A stretch of DNA of 64,000 nucleotides from the NCBI GenBank assembly GCA_963822485.1, contig CAWGHW010000024.1:62001-126000 (forward strand), given 5' to 3'. Below are positions 9,193 through 17,368 of the stretch, piece after piece (positions within the stretch are counted from its first letter, which is position 1; the number at the start of each line of letters is the position of its first letter). A program made the position numbers and the translations under genes. This DNA is from DASUBV01 sp963822485. GTDB lineage: Bacteria > Actinomycetota > Actinomycetes > Streptosporangiales > Streptosporangiaceae. Below the pieces are notes generated by a model. The model had not been told where the DNA came from. It saw only the letters and a list, made by a program, of their open reading frames with translations, and searched no databases.

Positions 9193-9738
9193 ATGTCGTC
9201 AGCCACCATTGTCAGCGACGGAACCACGAGCGAAACCATGAACGGCGAGATGGCCAGCCGCGAAAGCAGCGAAAAGGCCCTCATGCTGAAGGCCCTGAAC
9301 AGCCAGCGCGACCACGTCCTCGGAATCCTGGACGGGCTGTCCGACGAAGCCCTGCGGCGCCCGGTGCTGCCCACCGGCTGGAGCTGCCTGGGCCTGGTCC
9401 GCCACCTCACGGTCGACGTCGAGCAACTCTGGTTCCGCGTCGTCGTCGCGGGCGAGCGGATTCAGCCGGACGCGGCCGGCTGGCAGGTGGGCCCGGACGA
9501 GCCCGCCCAGGCGGTCCTCGACGCCTACCGCCAGGAGACCGAGCGGGCCAACGCGGTCATCGCGGCCACCCCGATCGACGCCCCGCCGGCGTTCTGGCCC
9601 GCGGAGCAGTTCGGCCACTGGCGGCTGCACGACCTGCGCGAGCTGATCATGCACGTGATCACGGAGACGGCGTGCCACGCCGGCCACCTCGACGCGGTTC
9701 GCGAGCTCATCGACGGCGAGACCTGGTGCAGGATCTGA
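9193..9738 (+). CDS. DinB superfamily protein (DUF664 type)
   Basis: A 181-residue four-helix protein of the DinB/mycothiol-dependent enzyme superfamily. It has SQRDHVLGILDGLSDEALRR and SCLGLVRHLTVDVEQLWF with one metal-type His. Near the C-terminus is HVITETACHAGHLDAVRELIDG, which supplies the other His residues in the usual H-x3-H-like spacing. AAGGAGG precedes the ATG. Family members include mycothiol- and bacillithiol-dependent transferases, so a thiol-linked detoxification role is possible; no substrate can be named. Confidence 0.88.
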   Translation: MSSATIVSDGTTSETMNGEMASRESSEKALMLKALNSQRDHVLGILDGLSDEALRRPVLPTGWSCLGLVRHLTVDVEQLWFRVVVAGERIQPDAAGWQVGPDEPAQAVLDAYRQETERANAVIAATPIDAPPAFWPAEQFGHWRLHDLRELIMHVITETACHAGHLDAVRELIDGETWCRI

Positions 9739-9744
9739 CCGGCC

Positions 9745-10284
9745 TCACAACCTGACCGCGGGGAGATAGCCGGCGACGAGGGCCGCACGGGAATCGACGG
9801 GGCCGGGCGGCACGTCGATGAGCTCGAAGCCGTGCTCCCGGTAGGCGGCCTCGTGCAGCCGCTCGAAGATCAGTGACTCTTCGTAGCTGATCCGCCGGGC
9901 CGCGGTGGGCTCGATGAACCCGATCGGCCGGACGAAGAAGACCATGCGCTGAAATATCCGTTGTTCGAGCAATCTCTTGATCTCCTCCGCCAGGGGTGGC
10001 GTGACCGGCTGGCCCAGGTACCGGGCCAGGGCCAGCGTGCACAGCGGGGAACGGTCGTAGACCTGCGGGTCGCCGGCCGCCTGGAGCTGCCGGGTCCGCT
10101 GCAGCTCGACGATCCGGCTCGCGAAGTCGGGCCTGGTCCAGGGCTCGTCAATGCCGCGGGCCTGCTCGGCCGCGATCACGTCGGTCGCCGCCTCGGGGAC
10201 GACGGCGTAGCCCCGGTCACGCAGGGCGGTCAGGATCGATGTCTTTCCGCAGCCGGGTGCCCCGGTCATGATGAATCGCCGCAC
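9745..10284 (-). CDS. AAA-type P-loop NTPase/kinase-like protein
   Basis: A 179-residue protein with an N-terminal Walker A, MTGAPGCGKTSIL, VVPEAATDVIAAEQARG, and DRSPLCTLALARYLG in the Walker B/lid region. This pattern fits the small AAA_28-like ATPases, some of which act as nucleoside or small-molecule kinases. It lies tail to tail with the DinB gene (6 bp gap) and head to head with nadK. No partner is evident. Confidence 0.8.
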   Translation of the reverse strand: MRRFIMTGAPGCGKTSILTALRDRGYAVVPEAATDVIAAEQARGIDEPWTRPDFASRIVELQRTRQLQAAGDPQVYDRSPLCTLALARYLGQPVTPPLAEEIKRLLEQRIFQRMVFFVRPIGFIEPTAARRISYEESLIFERLHEAAYREHGFELIDVPPGPVDSRAALVAGYLPAVRL

Positions 10285-10406
10285 TTACTGACCTTCCGGA
10301 AATCATCGGGTGTGCCGCGGGAGAAACGTCCTGCCGGGCCTCGGACAGATGGGCACGCCCGGTAGCTTGGGCCTCATGAGGCTGAAACTCGCTGGACGGC
10401 GCTGAG

Positions 10407-11312
10407 ATGCACGCCGTCGGACTGGTCCTGCATCCGCAGCGGGACTCCGAGAGCGCCGTGAACGCGGTCCTGGACTGGGCCGCGCAGCGCAACACCCAGA
10501 TCCTGGGGATCAACGACGAGATCGTGCGGCTGCACTGTAGCGCGATCGCGGTCACGCCCGAAGAGCTGGGCCGTCGCTCGGACCTGGTGGTCAGCCTGGG
10601 CGGGGACGGGACGATGCTGCGGGCCATGCGGCTGGCCGACCGGCAGCGGGCCCCGGTGCTCGGGGTCAACCTGGGCAAGCTGGGCTTCCTGGCCGAGGTG
10701 GACGTGCCGGAACTGCCGGACGCGCTGTCGGCCATCGACGGCCATCAGTTCACCATCGAGCCGCGGATGGCGGTGGACGCCGTCATCGGCGACCAGGTCG
10801 TCACGGCGTTCAACGACATCGCCGTGGTCCGGTTCCCCGGCCAGGCCAGCGCCTCGGTGGCGGTCCGGGTGGCCGACCACCCGTTCGTGAGCTACGCGGC
10901 GGACGCGGTGGTGGTGGCCACCCCGACCGGCTCCACCGCGTACAGCTTCTCGGCGGGCGGCCCGATCGTCAGCCCGGCGGTGGAGGCGCTGGTGGTGACG
11001 CCGGCCGCGCCGCACTCGGCCTACAACCGCGGGCTGGTGCTGTCGGTGGCCGACCGTCTGGTGCTGGAGATCCTGCCGGCCAGCGGCCGGCTGGCGGTCG
11101 AGGTGGACGGCCAGGTCGCGGCGCACGTCGGGCCCGGCGACATGATCGAGCTTCAGCCCCGGCCGGGGGCGGCCCGAGTGGTCCGCCTGGGCCGGACTAC
11201 GTTCTATGAGCGCGCCCGGCGCAAGCTGCGCCTGACCGACTCAGCGGAGATCCCGCTCGCCGCGCCGCCCGCTACGCCGAGTAGCTCACTAGACGCCCTG
11301 GACAGGAGCTGA
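10407..11312 (+). CDS. nadK: NAD kinase
   Basis: A 301-residue ATP-NAD kinase that phosphorylates NAD to NADP in the cytosol. It shows the GGDGT motif (SLGGDGTMLRAMRL), GVNLGKLGFLAEV, the conserved FNDIAVVR segment (usual N-E replaced by N-D), and the glycine-rich ATPTGSTAYSFSAGGPIV. The C-terminus extends about 30 residues beyond the catalytic fold (PPATPSSS tail). It is only 3 bases upstream of the DUF5709 gene. NadK is often found beside recN in other actinobacteria; no recN is here, so this could be a second NadK paralogue. Confidence 0.93.
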   Translation: MHAVGLVLHPQRDSESAVNAVLDWAAQRNTQILGINDEIVRLHCSAIAVTPEELGRRSDLVVSLGGDGTMLRAMRLADRQRAPVLGVNLGKLGFLAEVDVPELPDALSAIDGHQFTIEPRMAVDAVIGDQVVTAFNDIAVVRFPGQASASVAVRVADHPFVSYAADAVVVATPTGSTAYSFSAGGPIVSPAVEALVVTPAAPHSAYNRGLVLSVADRLVLEILPASGRLAVEVDGQVAAHVGPGDMIELQPRPGAARVVRLGRTTFYERARRKLRLTDSAEIPLAAPPATPSSSLDALDRS

Positions 11313-11315
11313 GAG

Positions 11316-11816
11316 ATGTCTGACGACGAGGACTACAACCCGGACGACTACGACGAGTTCCAGGATGAGGGGAACCTGGACGCGTCGGACACGCTGGAGG
11401 GCAACCCCGGGGACGACCCGCTCGACGCGGGCATCATCCCGGCCGACAAGTGGTCGGCCGGGATGCGATTCGGCGACACGGCCGCCGAGGAGAAGCAAGG
11501 CGAGTCCCTGGATCAGCTGCTGGCGGAGGAGGAGCCGGACGTCCTCACCGAGCTGGACAGCGAGGACGAGGACGACGAGAGCGAGGCGGACGACGACGAG
11601 GACGCCGGCGACGAGGACGTCGACGGGCTGCTCCTGGACGACGGCCCCGACCCGCGGTCAGGGCGGCTGGTAGCCGAGGATGAAGGCGCTCATTCGGTCA
11701 CTGAGTCCGACCTGGTCGCGCATGACGCCGGGATCGACGGCGGTGCCGCGTCGGCCGAGGAAGCCGCGGTTCACACGGTGGACGACGACGACACCGACAT
11801 CAGGTCCGGCGACTGA
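11316..11816 (+). CDS. DUF5709 acidic protein
   Basis: A 166-residue extremely acidic protein (long Asp/Glu runs, DEDDESEADDDEDAGDED). It contains the DUF5709-like conserved core around LDAGIIPADKWSAGMRFGDTA and ESLDQLLAEEEPDV. It starts 3 bp after the nadK stop with GAGAG upstream, so co-translation is likely. It has no membrane segment or known catalytic residue. Function is unknown; the family is essentially restricted to actinobacteria. Confidence 0.85.
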   Translation: MSDDEDYNPDDYDEFQDEGNLDASDTLEGNPGDDPLDAGIIPADKWSAGMRFGDTAAEEKQGESLDQLLAEEEPDVLTELDSEDEDDESEADDDEDAGDEDVDGLLLDDGPDPRSGRLVAEDEGAHSVTESDLVAHDAGIDGGAASAEEAAVHTVDDDDTDIRSGD

Positions 11817-11850
11817 AGGCTAATGACATTTCGGCGCATCAGCCCGGTAA

Positions 11851-12027
11851 TTACTCGGCGGAGAGCCCCAGCTTCTCGGGATGCGAGCGACGGTAATGAT
11901 CGGTGAGAACCTCGCTCGCCCTTCCGGGCTGGTGCGCCATAGTCCGCTGGCAAACCTGGCAGCGGACAACGGGGAGGTGCGTAACAGTGACGGGGAAGCG
12001 ACGGGAAGAAGAGGCTGAGTTTTTCAT
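11851..12027 (-). CDS. Small zinc-knuckle-like protein, 58 aa
   Basis: A short reading frame starting ATG 12027 and ending TAA 11851-11853. It encodes a Ser/Arg-rich N-terminus (MKNSASSSRRF), then VVRCQVCQRTMAHQPGRA and EVLTDHYRRSHPEKLGL. C-x2-C followed by H-x4-H (HYRRSH) about 18 residues later is a C2H2 zinc-finger-like arrangement. It sits between the DUF5709 gene and the TetR gene in otherwise gene-free DNA. The ribosome site is weak (GGGAC before ATG). The metal motif and codon use argue that it is real; function is unknown. Confidence 0.6.
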   Translation of the reverse strand: MKNSASSSRRFPVTVTHLPVVRCQVCQRTMAHQPGRASEVLTDHYRRSHPEKLGLSAE

Positions 12028-12132
12028 CAAGTCCCATAATGCCAGGGCAGCCGGGCCACGCCGGCGTCGGCTGTCGGATTATTAGCTTAACTCGTCAGGC
12101 GGCCGCGGGACAGCGCGAACCGGATCGCGCGG

Positions 12133-12783
12133 CTATCCGTGGCGGATGCGCAGACCATCGAATGCTATCGCGCACACCGCGTCGGCCAGGTCATCGCCGT
12201 TACTGCCGCTTCCCGTAGTGCCTCGCCCGGGCCGGTACCACTCCGACACCGAGTTGACCATGCCGAACAGCAGTCGCGCGGTAATCGACGGGTCGATATC
12301 GGGGCGGATGTCACCATCGACCGCGGCCTCCTTGACCAGGTCGGCAATGATCTGGTCAAACTCTCGCCGCCGACTGAGCGCGTGCCGTTCGGTCGCGGTA
12401 TTGCCGCGGGCGCGCAGCAGCAGCGTCACATAAGGCAGACGGTCGGCCAGCACCCCCACGCTGCCCCGGACCAGGAATTCCAGCCGGCCAATGGCAGGCG
12501 CGTCCATGGCCAGGGCCTGGTCGGCGACGGAGAACAGCCCGTCCAGGGCCCGGTCCAGGGCCAGCGTGAGCAGGTCTTCCTTGCTGTGCACGTGGTGGTA
12601 GATGGACGACTTGGCGATGCCGAGCCGGCCGGACAGGTCCTCCATGCTGGTGCCGTCGTAGCCCCGCTCGTTGAACACGGCCACGGCCACGGCCAGCAGC
12701 GACTCACGGTCATAGCCCGGCCGCCCGCGCCGCCGGCCCCCCGCGCCCGGGCGGACCCCGCCCGCCACCTTGCCATCCGCCAT
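12133..12783 (-). CDS. TetR family regulator of the paa operon (PaaR-like)
   Basis: A 216-residue TetR repressor: basic N-terminus (GRRRGRPGYDRESLL), helix-turn-helix DGTSMEDLSGRLGIAKSSIYHHV, then HSKEDLLTLALDRAL. The C-terminal part matches the TetR_C type seen in PaaR-like and FadR-like regulators. It is divergent from paaA with an ACCGA-N4-TCGGT dyad between them. In such systems phenylacetyl-CoA usually relieves repression; that ligand is inferred from context only. Confidence 0.88.
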   Translation of the reverse strand: MADGKVAGGVRPGAGGRRRGRPGYDRESLLAVAVAVFNERGYDGTSMEDLSGRLGIAKSSIYHHVHSKEDLLTLALDRALDGLFSVADQALAMDAPAIGRLEFLVRGSVGVLADRLPYVTLLLRARGNTATERHALSRRREFDQIIADLVKEAAVDGDIRPDIDPSITARLLFGMVNSVSEWYRPGRGTTGSGSNGDDLADAVCAIAFDGLRIRHG

Positions 12784-12799
12784 CGCAGCAGGCTAACAT

Positions 12800-12813
12800 A
12801 CCGAACGATCGGT
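12800..12813. promoter_or_regulatory. TetR operator upstream of paaA
   Basis: ACCGAACGATCGGT has 5-bp inverted arms with a 4-bp spacer, and the flanks AT/TTGTTA extend the AT-rich symmetry. It lies 17 bp from the tetR start and 26 bp from paaA. This resembles known PaaR sites (ACCGA/TCGGT halves). Confidence 0.75.
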
Positions 12814-12839
12814 TTGTTAATGCTCTCGCTGGAGGCGCC

Positions 12840-13793
12840 GTGCCGGGAATCGATGGCGACACCGAGCCGCTGGAGCGTCACTTCGACGAGACCGTGGCCC
12901 ACGACCGCCGGATCGAGCCGCGCGACTGGATGCCCGAGGGCTACCGCAAGACGATGATCAGGCAGATCGCCCAGCACGCGCACTCGGAGATCATCGGCAT
13001 GCAGCCCGAAGGCGGCTGGGTGACCCGCGCCCCCTCGCTGCGCCGCAAGGCCATCCTGCTGGCCAAGGTGCAGGACGAGGCCGGTCACGGCATGTACCTG
13101 TACTCGGCCGCCGAGACCCTGGGCGCCGACCGGGCCGACCTCACCCGCCGCCTGATCTCCGGCGCGCAGAAGTACTCCTCGATCTTCAACTACCCGGCGC
13201 TGAGCTTCGCCGACGTGGGCGTCATCGGCTGGCTGGTCGACGGCGCGGCCATCTGCAACCAGGTGCCGCTGTGCCGGTCGTCCTACGGGCCGTACGCCCG
13301 GGCGATGATCCGCATCTGCAAGGAAGAGTCCTTCCACCAGCGCCAGGGCTTCGAGCTGCTGCTCACGATGATGCGCGGCACCACGGCCCAGCAGGAGATG
13401 GTGCAGGAGGCCACCAACCGGTGGTGGTGGCCGTCGCTGATGATGTTCGGCCCGCCGGACAGCCAGTCGCCCAACACCGCGCAGTCCATGCGCTGGCGGA
13501 TCAAGCGGCACACCAACGACGAGCTGCGGCAGCGCTTCGTGGACATGACCGTGCCGCAGGCCGAGGCGCTCGGCGTGACCCTGCCCGACCCCGAGCTGCG
13601 CTGGAACGCCGAGCGCGGCGGCTACGACTTCGGCGAGCCGGACTGGGCCGAGCTCAAGCGGGTCATCTCGGGCGACGGCCCGCTCAACGCCGAGCGCATC
13701 GAGCACCGGCGCGCCGCGCACGAGGACGGCGCCTGGGTCCGCGAGGCCGCCGTCGCCTACGCCGCCCGCGAGTCGAAGGAGGTATCAGCGTGA
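12840..13793 (+). CDS. paaA: 1,2-phenylacetyl-CoA epoxidase, catalytic subunit PaaA
   Basis: The 317-residue diiron subunit of the ring-1,2-phenylacetyl-CoA epoxidase, which makes the 1,2-epoxide in aerobic phenylacetate degradation. Carboxylate-bridged diiron ligands are seen in KVQDEAGHGMYLYSA (E-x2-H) and CKEESFHQRQGFELL (E-x2-H). The conserved NPALSFADVGVIGWLVDGAA-like region lies between them. The GTG start follows GGAGG. The stop overlaps paaB by four bases (GTGA), beginning a tightly coupled paaABCDE operon. Confidence 0.97.
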   Translation: MPGIDGDTEPLERHFDETVAHDRRIEPRDWMPEGYRKTMIRQIAQHAHSEIIGMQPEGGWVTRAPSLRRKAILLAKVQDEAGHGMYLYSAAETLGADRADLTRRLISGAQKYSSIFNYPALSFADVGVIGWLVDGAAICNQVPLCRSSYGPYARAMIRICKEESFHQRQGFELLLTMMRGTTAQQEMVQEATNRWWWPSLMMFGPPDSQSPNTAQSMRWRIKRHTNDELRQRFVDMTVPQAEALGVTLPDPELRWNAERGGYDFGEPDWAELKRVISGDGPLNAERIEHRRAAHEDGAWVREAAVAYAARESKEVSA

Positions 13794-14092
13794 GCGACCC
13801 CGATGTGAGGGACGCAGAGTGGCCCCTGTACGAGGTCTTCCTGCGCAGCAAGCGCGGCCTGAACCACGTGCACGTCGGCTCGCTGCACGCCGCCGACGCC
13901 CAGATGGCCCTGCGCCACGCCCGTGACCTGTACACCCGGCGCAACGAGGGCGTCAGCATCTGGGTCGTGGCCTCCGCCGACATCACCGCGTCCAGCCCGG
14001 ACGAGAAGGACCCGTTCTTCGCGCCCAGCGGCGACAAGGTGTACCGGCATCCCACCTTCTACGACATCCCCGACTCTGTCCCGCACATCTGA
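13790..14092 (+). CDS. paaB: 1,2-phenylacetyl-CoA epoxidase subunit PaaB
   Basis: A 100-residue PaaB: WPLYEVFLRSKRGLNHVHVGSLHA, then ALRHARDLYTRRNEGVSIWVV and a C-terminus ending PTFYDIPDSVPHI, as is typical. In the known complex, PaaB joins PaaAC heterodimers. The GTG start overlaps the paaA stop. The stop TGA at 14090 lies in the first unit of an 18-bp tandem duplication, which gives a second in-frame TGA. Confidence 0.95.
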   Translation: MSDPDVRDAEWPLYEVFLRSKRGLNHVHVGSLHAADAQMALRHARDLYTRRNEGVSIWVVASADITASSPDEKDPFFAPSGDKVYRHPTFYDIPDSVPHI

Positions 14093-14126
14093 GCTGTCCC
14101 ACACATCTGAGTTCCGCACATCTAGG
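14076..14126 (+). repeat. 18-bp tandem duplication over the paaB stop
   Basis: CTGTCCCGCACATCTGAG (14076-14093) is followed by a copy with one change at 14094-14111 and a third partial copy at 14112-14126. The 18-bp period keeps frame, so the TGA stop is duplicated at 14108. This repeat pushes paaC 47 bp from paaB, although all other paa junctions overlap or nearly so. Confidence 0.8.
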
Positions 14127-14139
14127 AATCGCTGAGCAC

Positions 14140-15003
14140 ATGGGCTTTGACACCGCCTACGAGGCGATCACCGAGGAATCCGGCGACCAGCGCTGGGCCT
14201 TCGGCACCGGCTTCGCCGACCCGCTGGCCGGCGTGGACACCGCCCTGCCCGACGGGGTGCCCGGCGCCGACCTGGCCGCGTACTGCCTGATGATCGGCGA
14301 CGACGCGCTGATCATGTCGCAGCGGCTGCAGGAGTGGCTGGCCCGCGCGCCCGAGCTGGAAGAGGAGACCGCGCTGGCCAACATCGCGCTCGACCTGCTC
14401 GGCCAGGCCCGGCTGCTGCTGACCAGGGCCGGGCGCGCCGACGGCACCGGCCGGACCGAGGACGACCTGGCCTTCGGGCGCGGCCCGGACGAGTTCCGCA
14501 ACGTCCGGCTGGCCGAGGTCCGCGACGCCGACTTCGGCGGCCTGATCGCCCGGCTGCTGGTGTTCAGCACCTGGCGGCTGGCCCAGCTGGACCGGCTGCG
14601 GGAATCGGCCGACGCGGTGCTGGCCGCCATCGCCGCCAAGGGCGTGCAGGAGCTCACCTACCACCGCGACTACGCGGCGCAGTGGCTGCTGCGGCTCGCG
14701 GGCGGCACCGACTACTCGCGAGAGCGGATGACCGCCGGGCTGGCCGACGTCGCCCCGCTGACCCCCGAGCTGTTCCTAGATTCGGATCTCGAACAAGGAC
14801 TTTCCCCGCATGTCGTTCCCCGGCCGGCCGACCTCCGGGCGGAGTTTGACGCGGTGCTGGCCACCGTCCTGAGCCGGGCCGGCCTGGCCTGGCCGGACGG
14901 GCCCGTCCGGCCCGTCCCGCGGGGCGTGCACACCGCCGAGCTGGCCGGCCTCCTGGACGAGCTCCAGAGCGTGGCCCGCGTCCACCCCGGAGCGACCTGG
15001 TGA
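14140..15003 (+). CDS. paaC: 1,2-phenylacetyl-CoA epoxidase structural subunit PaaC
   Basis: A 287-residue ferritin-like subunit that pairs with PaaA but lacks its iron centre in characterised systems. Family features are YCLMIGDDALIMSQRLQEWL, EEETALANIALDLLGQARLLL, and GVQELTYHRDYAAQWLLRLAGG. The ATG at 14140 is 47 bp behind paaB because of the tandem repeat. The stop TGA overlaps the GTG of paaD by four bases. Confidence 0.95.
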   Translation: MGFDTAYEAITEESGDQRWAFGTGFADPLAGVDTALPDGVPGADLAAYCLMIGDDALIMSQRLQEWLARAPELEEETALANIALDLLGQARLLLTRAGRADGTGRTEDDLAFGRGPDEFRNVRLAEVRDADFGGLIARLLVFSTWRLAQLDRLRESADAVLAAIAAKGVQELTYHRDYAAQWLLRLAGGTDYSRERMTAGLADVAPLTPELFLDSDLEQGLSPHVVPRPADLRAEFDAVLATVLSRAGLAWPDGPVRPVPRGVHTAELAGLLDELQSVARVHPGATW

Positions 15004-15536
15004 CGGCCGCGGCACCGAAGTTGGAGCTGGCCCTGGAGCTGGCCCTGGCCCGGGCCCGCGACATCGCCGGCGCCGTGCCCGACCCCGAGCTGCCCATGCT
15101 GACCCTCGGCGACCTCGGCATCCTGCGCGAGGTCACCGTGGACGACGCCGGCGTCGTGGTCTGGATCACGCCCACCTACTCCGGCTGCCCCGCGCTGCGC
15201 GAGATGAGCCGCGACGTGGCCGCCCGGCTGGCCGCGGCCGGGCTCGGCGACGTCGAGGTACGGACCTCGCTCAGCCCGCCGTGGTCCACCGACTGGATCA
15301 CCCCGGCCGGCCGCCGCAAGCTGGCCGCGGCCGGGATCGCGCCCCCCGGCCCGGCCCCGAAGCGGCCCCCCGGCCCGGTGCCGCTGACGCTGACCGCCGC
15401 CCCGGTCTCGGTGCGCTGCCCGGCCTGCGGGTCCCTCGGCACCGTGCGCACCGCGGCGTTCGGCGCCACCGCCTGCAAGGACCTGTACCGCTGCCAGGCC
15501 TGCGCGGAGCCCTTCGAGCATGTCAAGGAACTCTGA
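15000..15536 (+). CDS. paaD: PaaD, Fe-S maturation protein of phenylacetyl-CoA epoxidase
   Basis: A 178-residue protein. The N-terminal MIP18/DUF59 domain has VPDPELPMLTLGDLGIL and TPTYSGCPALREM with its single conserved Cys. A C-terminal zinc ribbon-like part has CPACGSLGTV and CQACAEPF. In known systems PaaD helps assemble iron centres for the epoxidase. It overlaps paaC (GTGA) and is followed at once by paaE. Confidence 0.94.
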   Translation: MTAAAPKLELALELALARARDIAGAVPDPELPMLTLGDLGILREVTVDDAGVVVWITPTYSGCPALREMSRDVAARLAAAGLGDVEVRTSLSPPWSTDWITPAGRRKLAAAGIAPPGPAPKRPPGPVPLTLTAAPVSVRCPACGSLGTVRTAAFGATACKDLYRCQACAEPFEHVKEL

Positions 15537-15537
15537 A

Positions 15538-16608
15538 ATGCCGCCAGCGGGTCAACGGCGGCTGTTTGTCCAACTCACCGTGGACCGCGTCGACCGGCTG
15601 TGTGACGATGCCGCGGCCATCACCTTCGACGTTCCGCCGGAGCACGCCGAGCTGTTCCGGTTCCGGCCCGGCCAGTCGCTGACCCTGCGCCGGGTGATCG
15701 ACGGCCGCGATGAGCGCCGGTCCTACTCCATCTGCTCCCCGGCCGGCGACCCGCCGCGGATCGGCGTGCGCGAGGTGCCCGGCGGGGCCATGTCGGGCTG
15801 GCTGGTCCGCGAGGTGCGGCCCGGCGACCGGATCGAGGTCCAGCCGCCCGCCGGGTCGTTCACGGCCGACCTGGACGCCCCGGCCCGGCACGTGCTCATC
15901 GCGGCCGGGTCCGGCATCACGCCGGTGCTGTCCATCACCGCGTCGGCCCTGGCCCACCCGGGCGCCCAGGTCAGCGTGCTGTACGGCAACCGGCGGGCCG
16001 GGTCGGTCATGTTCGCCGACGACATCGCCGACCTCAAGGACCGCTACCCCAGCCGGCTCCAGCTGGTCCACCTGCTGTCTCGTGAGGCCGTGGAGGTCGA
16101 GCTGTTCAGCGGGCGGATGGACGCCGGCCGGCTGCGGCGGCTGCTGCCTGCCACCTGCGCGGTCGACGCGGTGGATCACTGGTGGCTGTGCGGCCCCTAC
16201 GGCATGGTCACCGACGCGACCGCCGTGCTGGCCGAGTTCGGCGTGCCCGCCGAGCGGGTGCACCGCGAGCTGTTCTACGTCGAGGACGAGGCGCCCGAGC
16301 CGGAGCGGCACGCCGAGGCCGGGGTCGAGGGCGGCAGCGAGGTCACGGTCGTGCTCGACGGCCGGCGCACCACCACCAGCATCGCCCGCGACACCGCGGT
16401 GCTGGACGGCGCCCAGCGGGTCCGGCCCGACCTGCCGTTCGCCTGCAAGGGCGGGGTCTGCGGCACCTGCCGGGCCAGGCTGACCGCCGGCCAGGTCCGG
16501 ATGCGGCGCAACTTCGCGCTCGACGACACCGAGCTGGCCGCCGGCTACGTGCTGACCTGCCAGTCCCTGCCGGTGTCCGACGAGCTCACCGTGGACTACG
16601 ACGCCTGA
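15538..16608 (+). CDS. paaE: 1,2-phenylacetyl-CoA epoxidase reductase PaaE
   Basis: A 356-residue electron-transfer subunit with an N-terminal FNR-like FAD domain (RRSYSICS), NAD(P)-binding (AAGSGITPVLSI, WWLCGPYGMV) and a C-terminal plant-type 2Fe-2S ferredoxin domain (CKGGVCGTCRARL, then LTCQS). It passes electrons from NADPH to PaaA. I choose ATG 15538 because AAGGAA lies seven bases upstream; an in-frame ATG at 15520 inside paaD is the alternative. It is the last gene of the paa operon here; paaK, paaG, paaZ and paaJ are not in the window. Confidence 0.95.
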   Translation: MPPAGQRRLFVQLTVDRVDRLCDDAAAITFDVPPEHAELFRFRPGQSLTLRRVIDGRDERRSYSICSPAGDPPRIGVREVPGGAMSGWLVREVRPGDRIEVQPPAGSFTADLDAPARHVLIAAGSGITPVLSITASALAHPGAQVSVLYGNRRAGSVMFADDIADLKDRYPSRLQLVHLLSREAVEVELFSGRMDAGRLRRLLPATCAVDAVDHWWLCGPYGMVTDATAVLAEFGVPAERVHRELFYVEDEAPEPERHAEAGVEGGSEVTVVLDGRRTTTSIARDTAVLDGAQRVRPDLPFACKGGVCGTCRARLTAGQVRMRRNFALDDTELAAGYVLTCQSLPVSDELTVDYDA

Positions 16609-16611
16609 CGC

Positions 16612-16648
16612 GCTGCCGGTGCTGGCAGCAGGTGTCTGCAGCAGACCT
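16612..16648. terminator. Stem-loop and dyad after paaE
   Basis: GCTGCC-N6-GGCAGC (16612-16629) starts 3 bp after the paaE stop, and a dyad GTCTGC-A-GCAGAC follows at 16634-16646. There is no T-tract. The first could be a weak terminator and the second an operator for the next gene; neither is certain. Confidence 0.35.
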
Positions 16649-16690
16649 GGGGCCTGTCACCGGGGCCGATGATCGGCATACTGTCGAACC

Positions 16691-17359
16691 ATGAGCCAGA
16701 GCCTGCCGCTGTTCCCGCTGGGAACGGTCCTGTACCCCGGCCTGGTGCTGCCCCTGCACATCTTCGAGGAGCGGTACCGGGAGCTGGTCCGGGACCTGCT
16801 GGACGGCCCCGAGCCGCAGCAGTTCGGGGTCATCGCCATCCGGGAGGGGCGGGAGACCGGCATCGCGGGCGTCCGGGCCCTGCACGAGATCGGCTGCACG
16901 GCGATCCTGCGCCAGGTCGACGAGCAGGAGGACGGCCGGTACAACCTGGTCACCGTGGGCGCCGACCGGTTCCGGCTGCTGCGCCTGGACGACTCACGGC
17001 CCTACCTGCAGGCCGAGGTGGACCTGCTGCCCGACGACACCGGCGACGAGGCGGCCGCCGGGCTGGCGGTCACCGCCGTGCAGGAGGCGTTCCTGGCCTA
17101 CCTCGAGGTGCTGGCCCAGCGGGGTGCGACCCGGGTCAACGTGCCCGAGCTGCCCGACGAGCCGGTCTTGCTGTCCTACGTGGTGGCCGCGTCGGTGGTG
17201 GTGGACCTGCCCGACAAGCAGGCCCTGCTGGCCGAGCCGGACGCGCTGCGGCGGCTGACCGCCGAGCGGACGCTGCTGCTCAAGGAGACGACGCTGCTGC
17301 GCGCCCTCACCTCGATGCCAGCCGCCGACCTCCGCAACACCCCCTACAGCCCGAACTGA
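16691..17359 (+). CDS. LON substrate-binding domain protein (peptidase S16 N-terminal-like)
   Basis: A 222-residue stand-alone Lon N-terminal domain. It opens LPLFPLGTVLYPGLVLPLHIFEERYRELV, the hallmark of this family, and has GCTAILRQV and VGADRFRLLRL. There is no ATPase or Ser-Lys protease part, so it is not a protease itself. Its role in bacteria is unknown. It is read 82 bp behind paaE in the same direction and is probably transcribed separately. Confidence 0.92.
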   Translation: MSQSLPLFPLGTVLYPGLVLPLHIFEERYRELVRDLLDGPEPQQFGVIAIREGRETGIAGVRALHEIGCTAILRQVDEQEDGRYNLVTVGADRFRLLRLDDSRPYLQAEVDLLPDDTGDEAAAGLAVTAVQEAFLAYLEVLAQRGATRVNVPELPDEPVLLSYVVAASVVVDLPDKQALLAEPDALRRLTAERTLLLKETTLLRALTSMPAADLRNTPYSPN

Positions 17360-17368
17360 CCGACCAGG

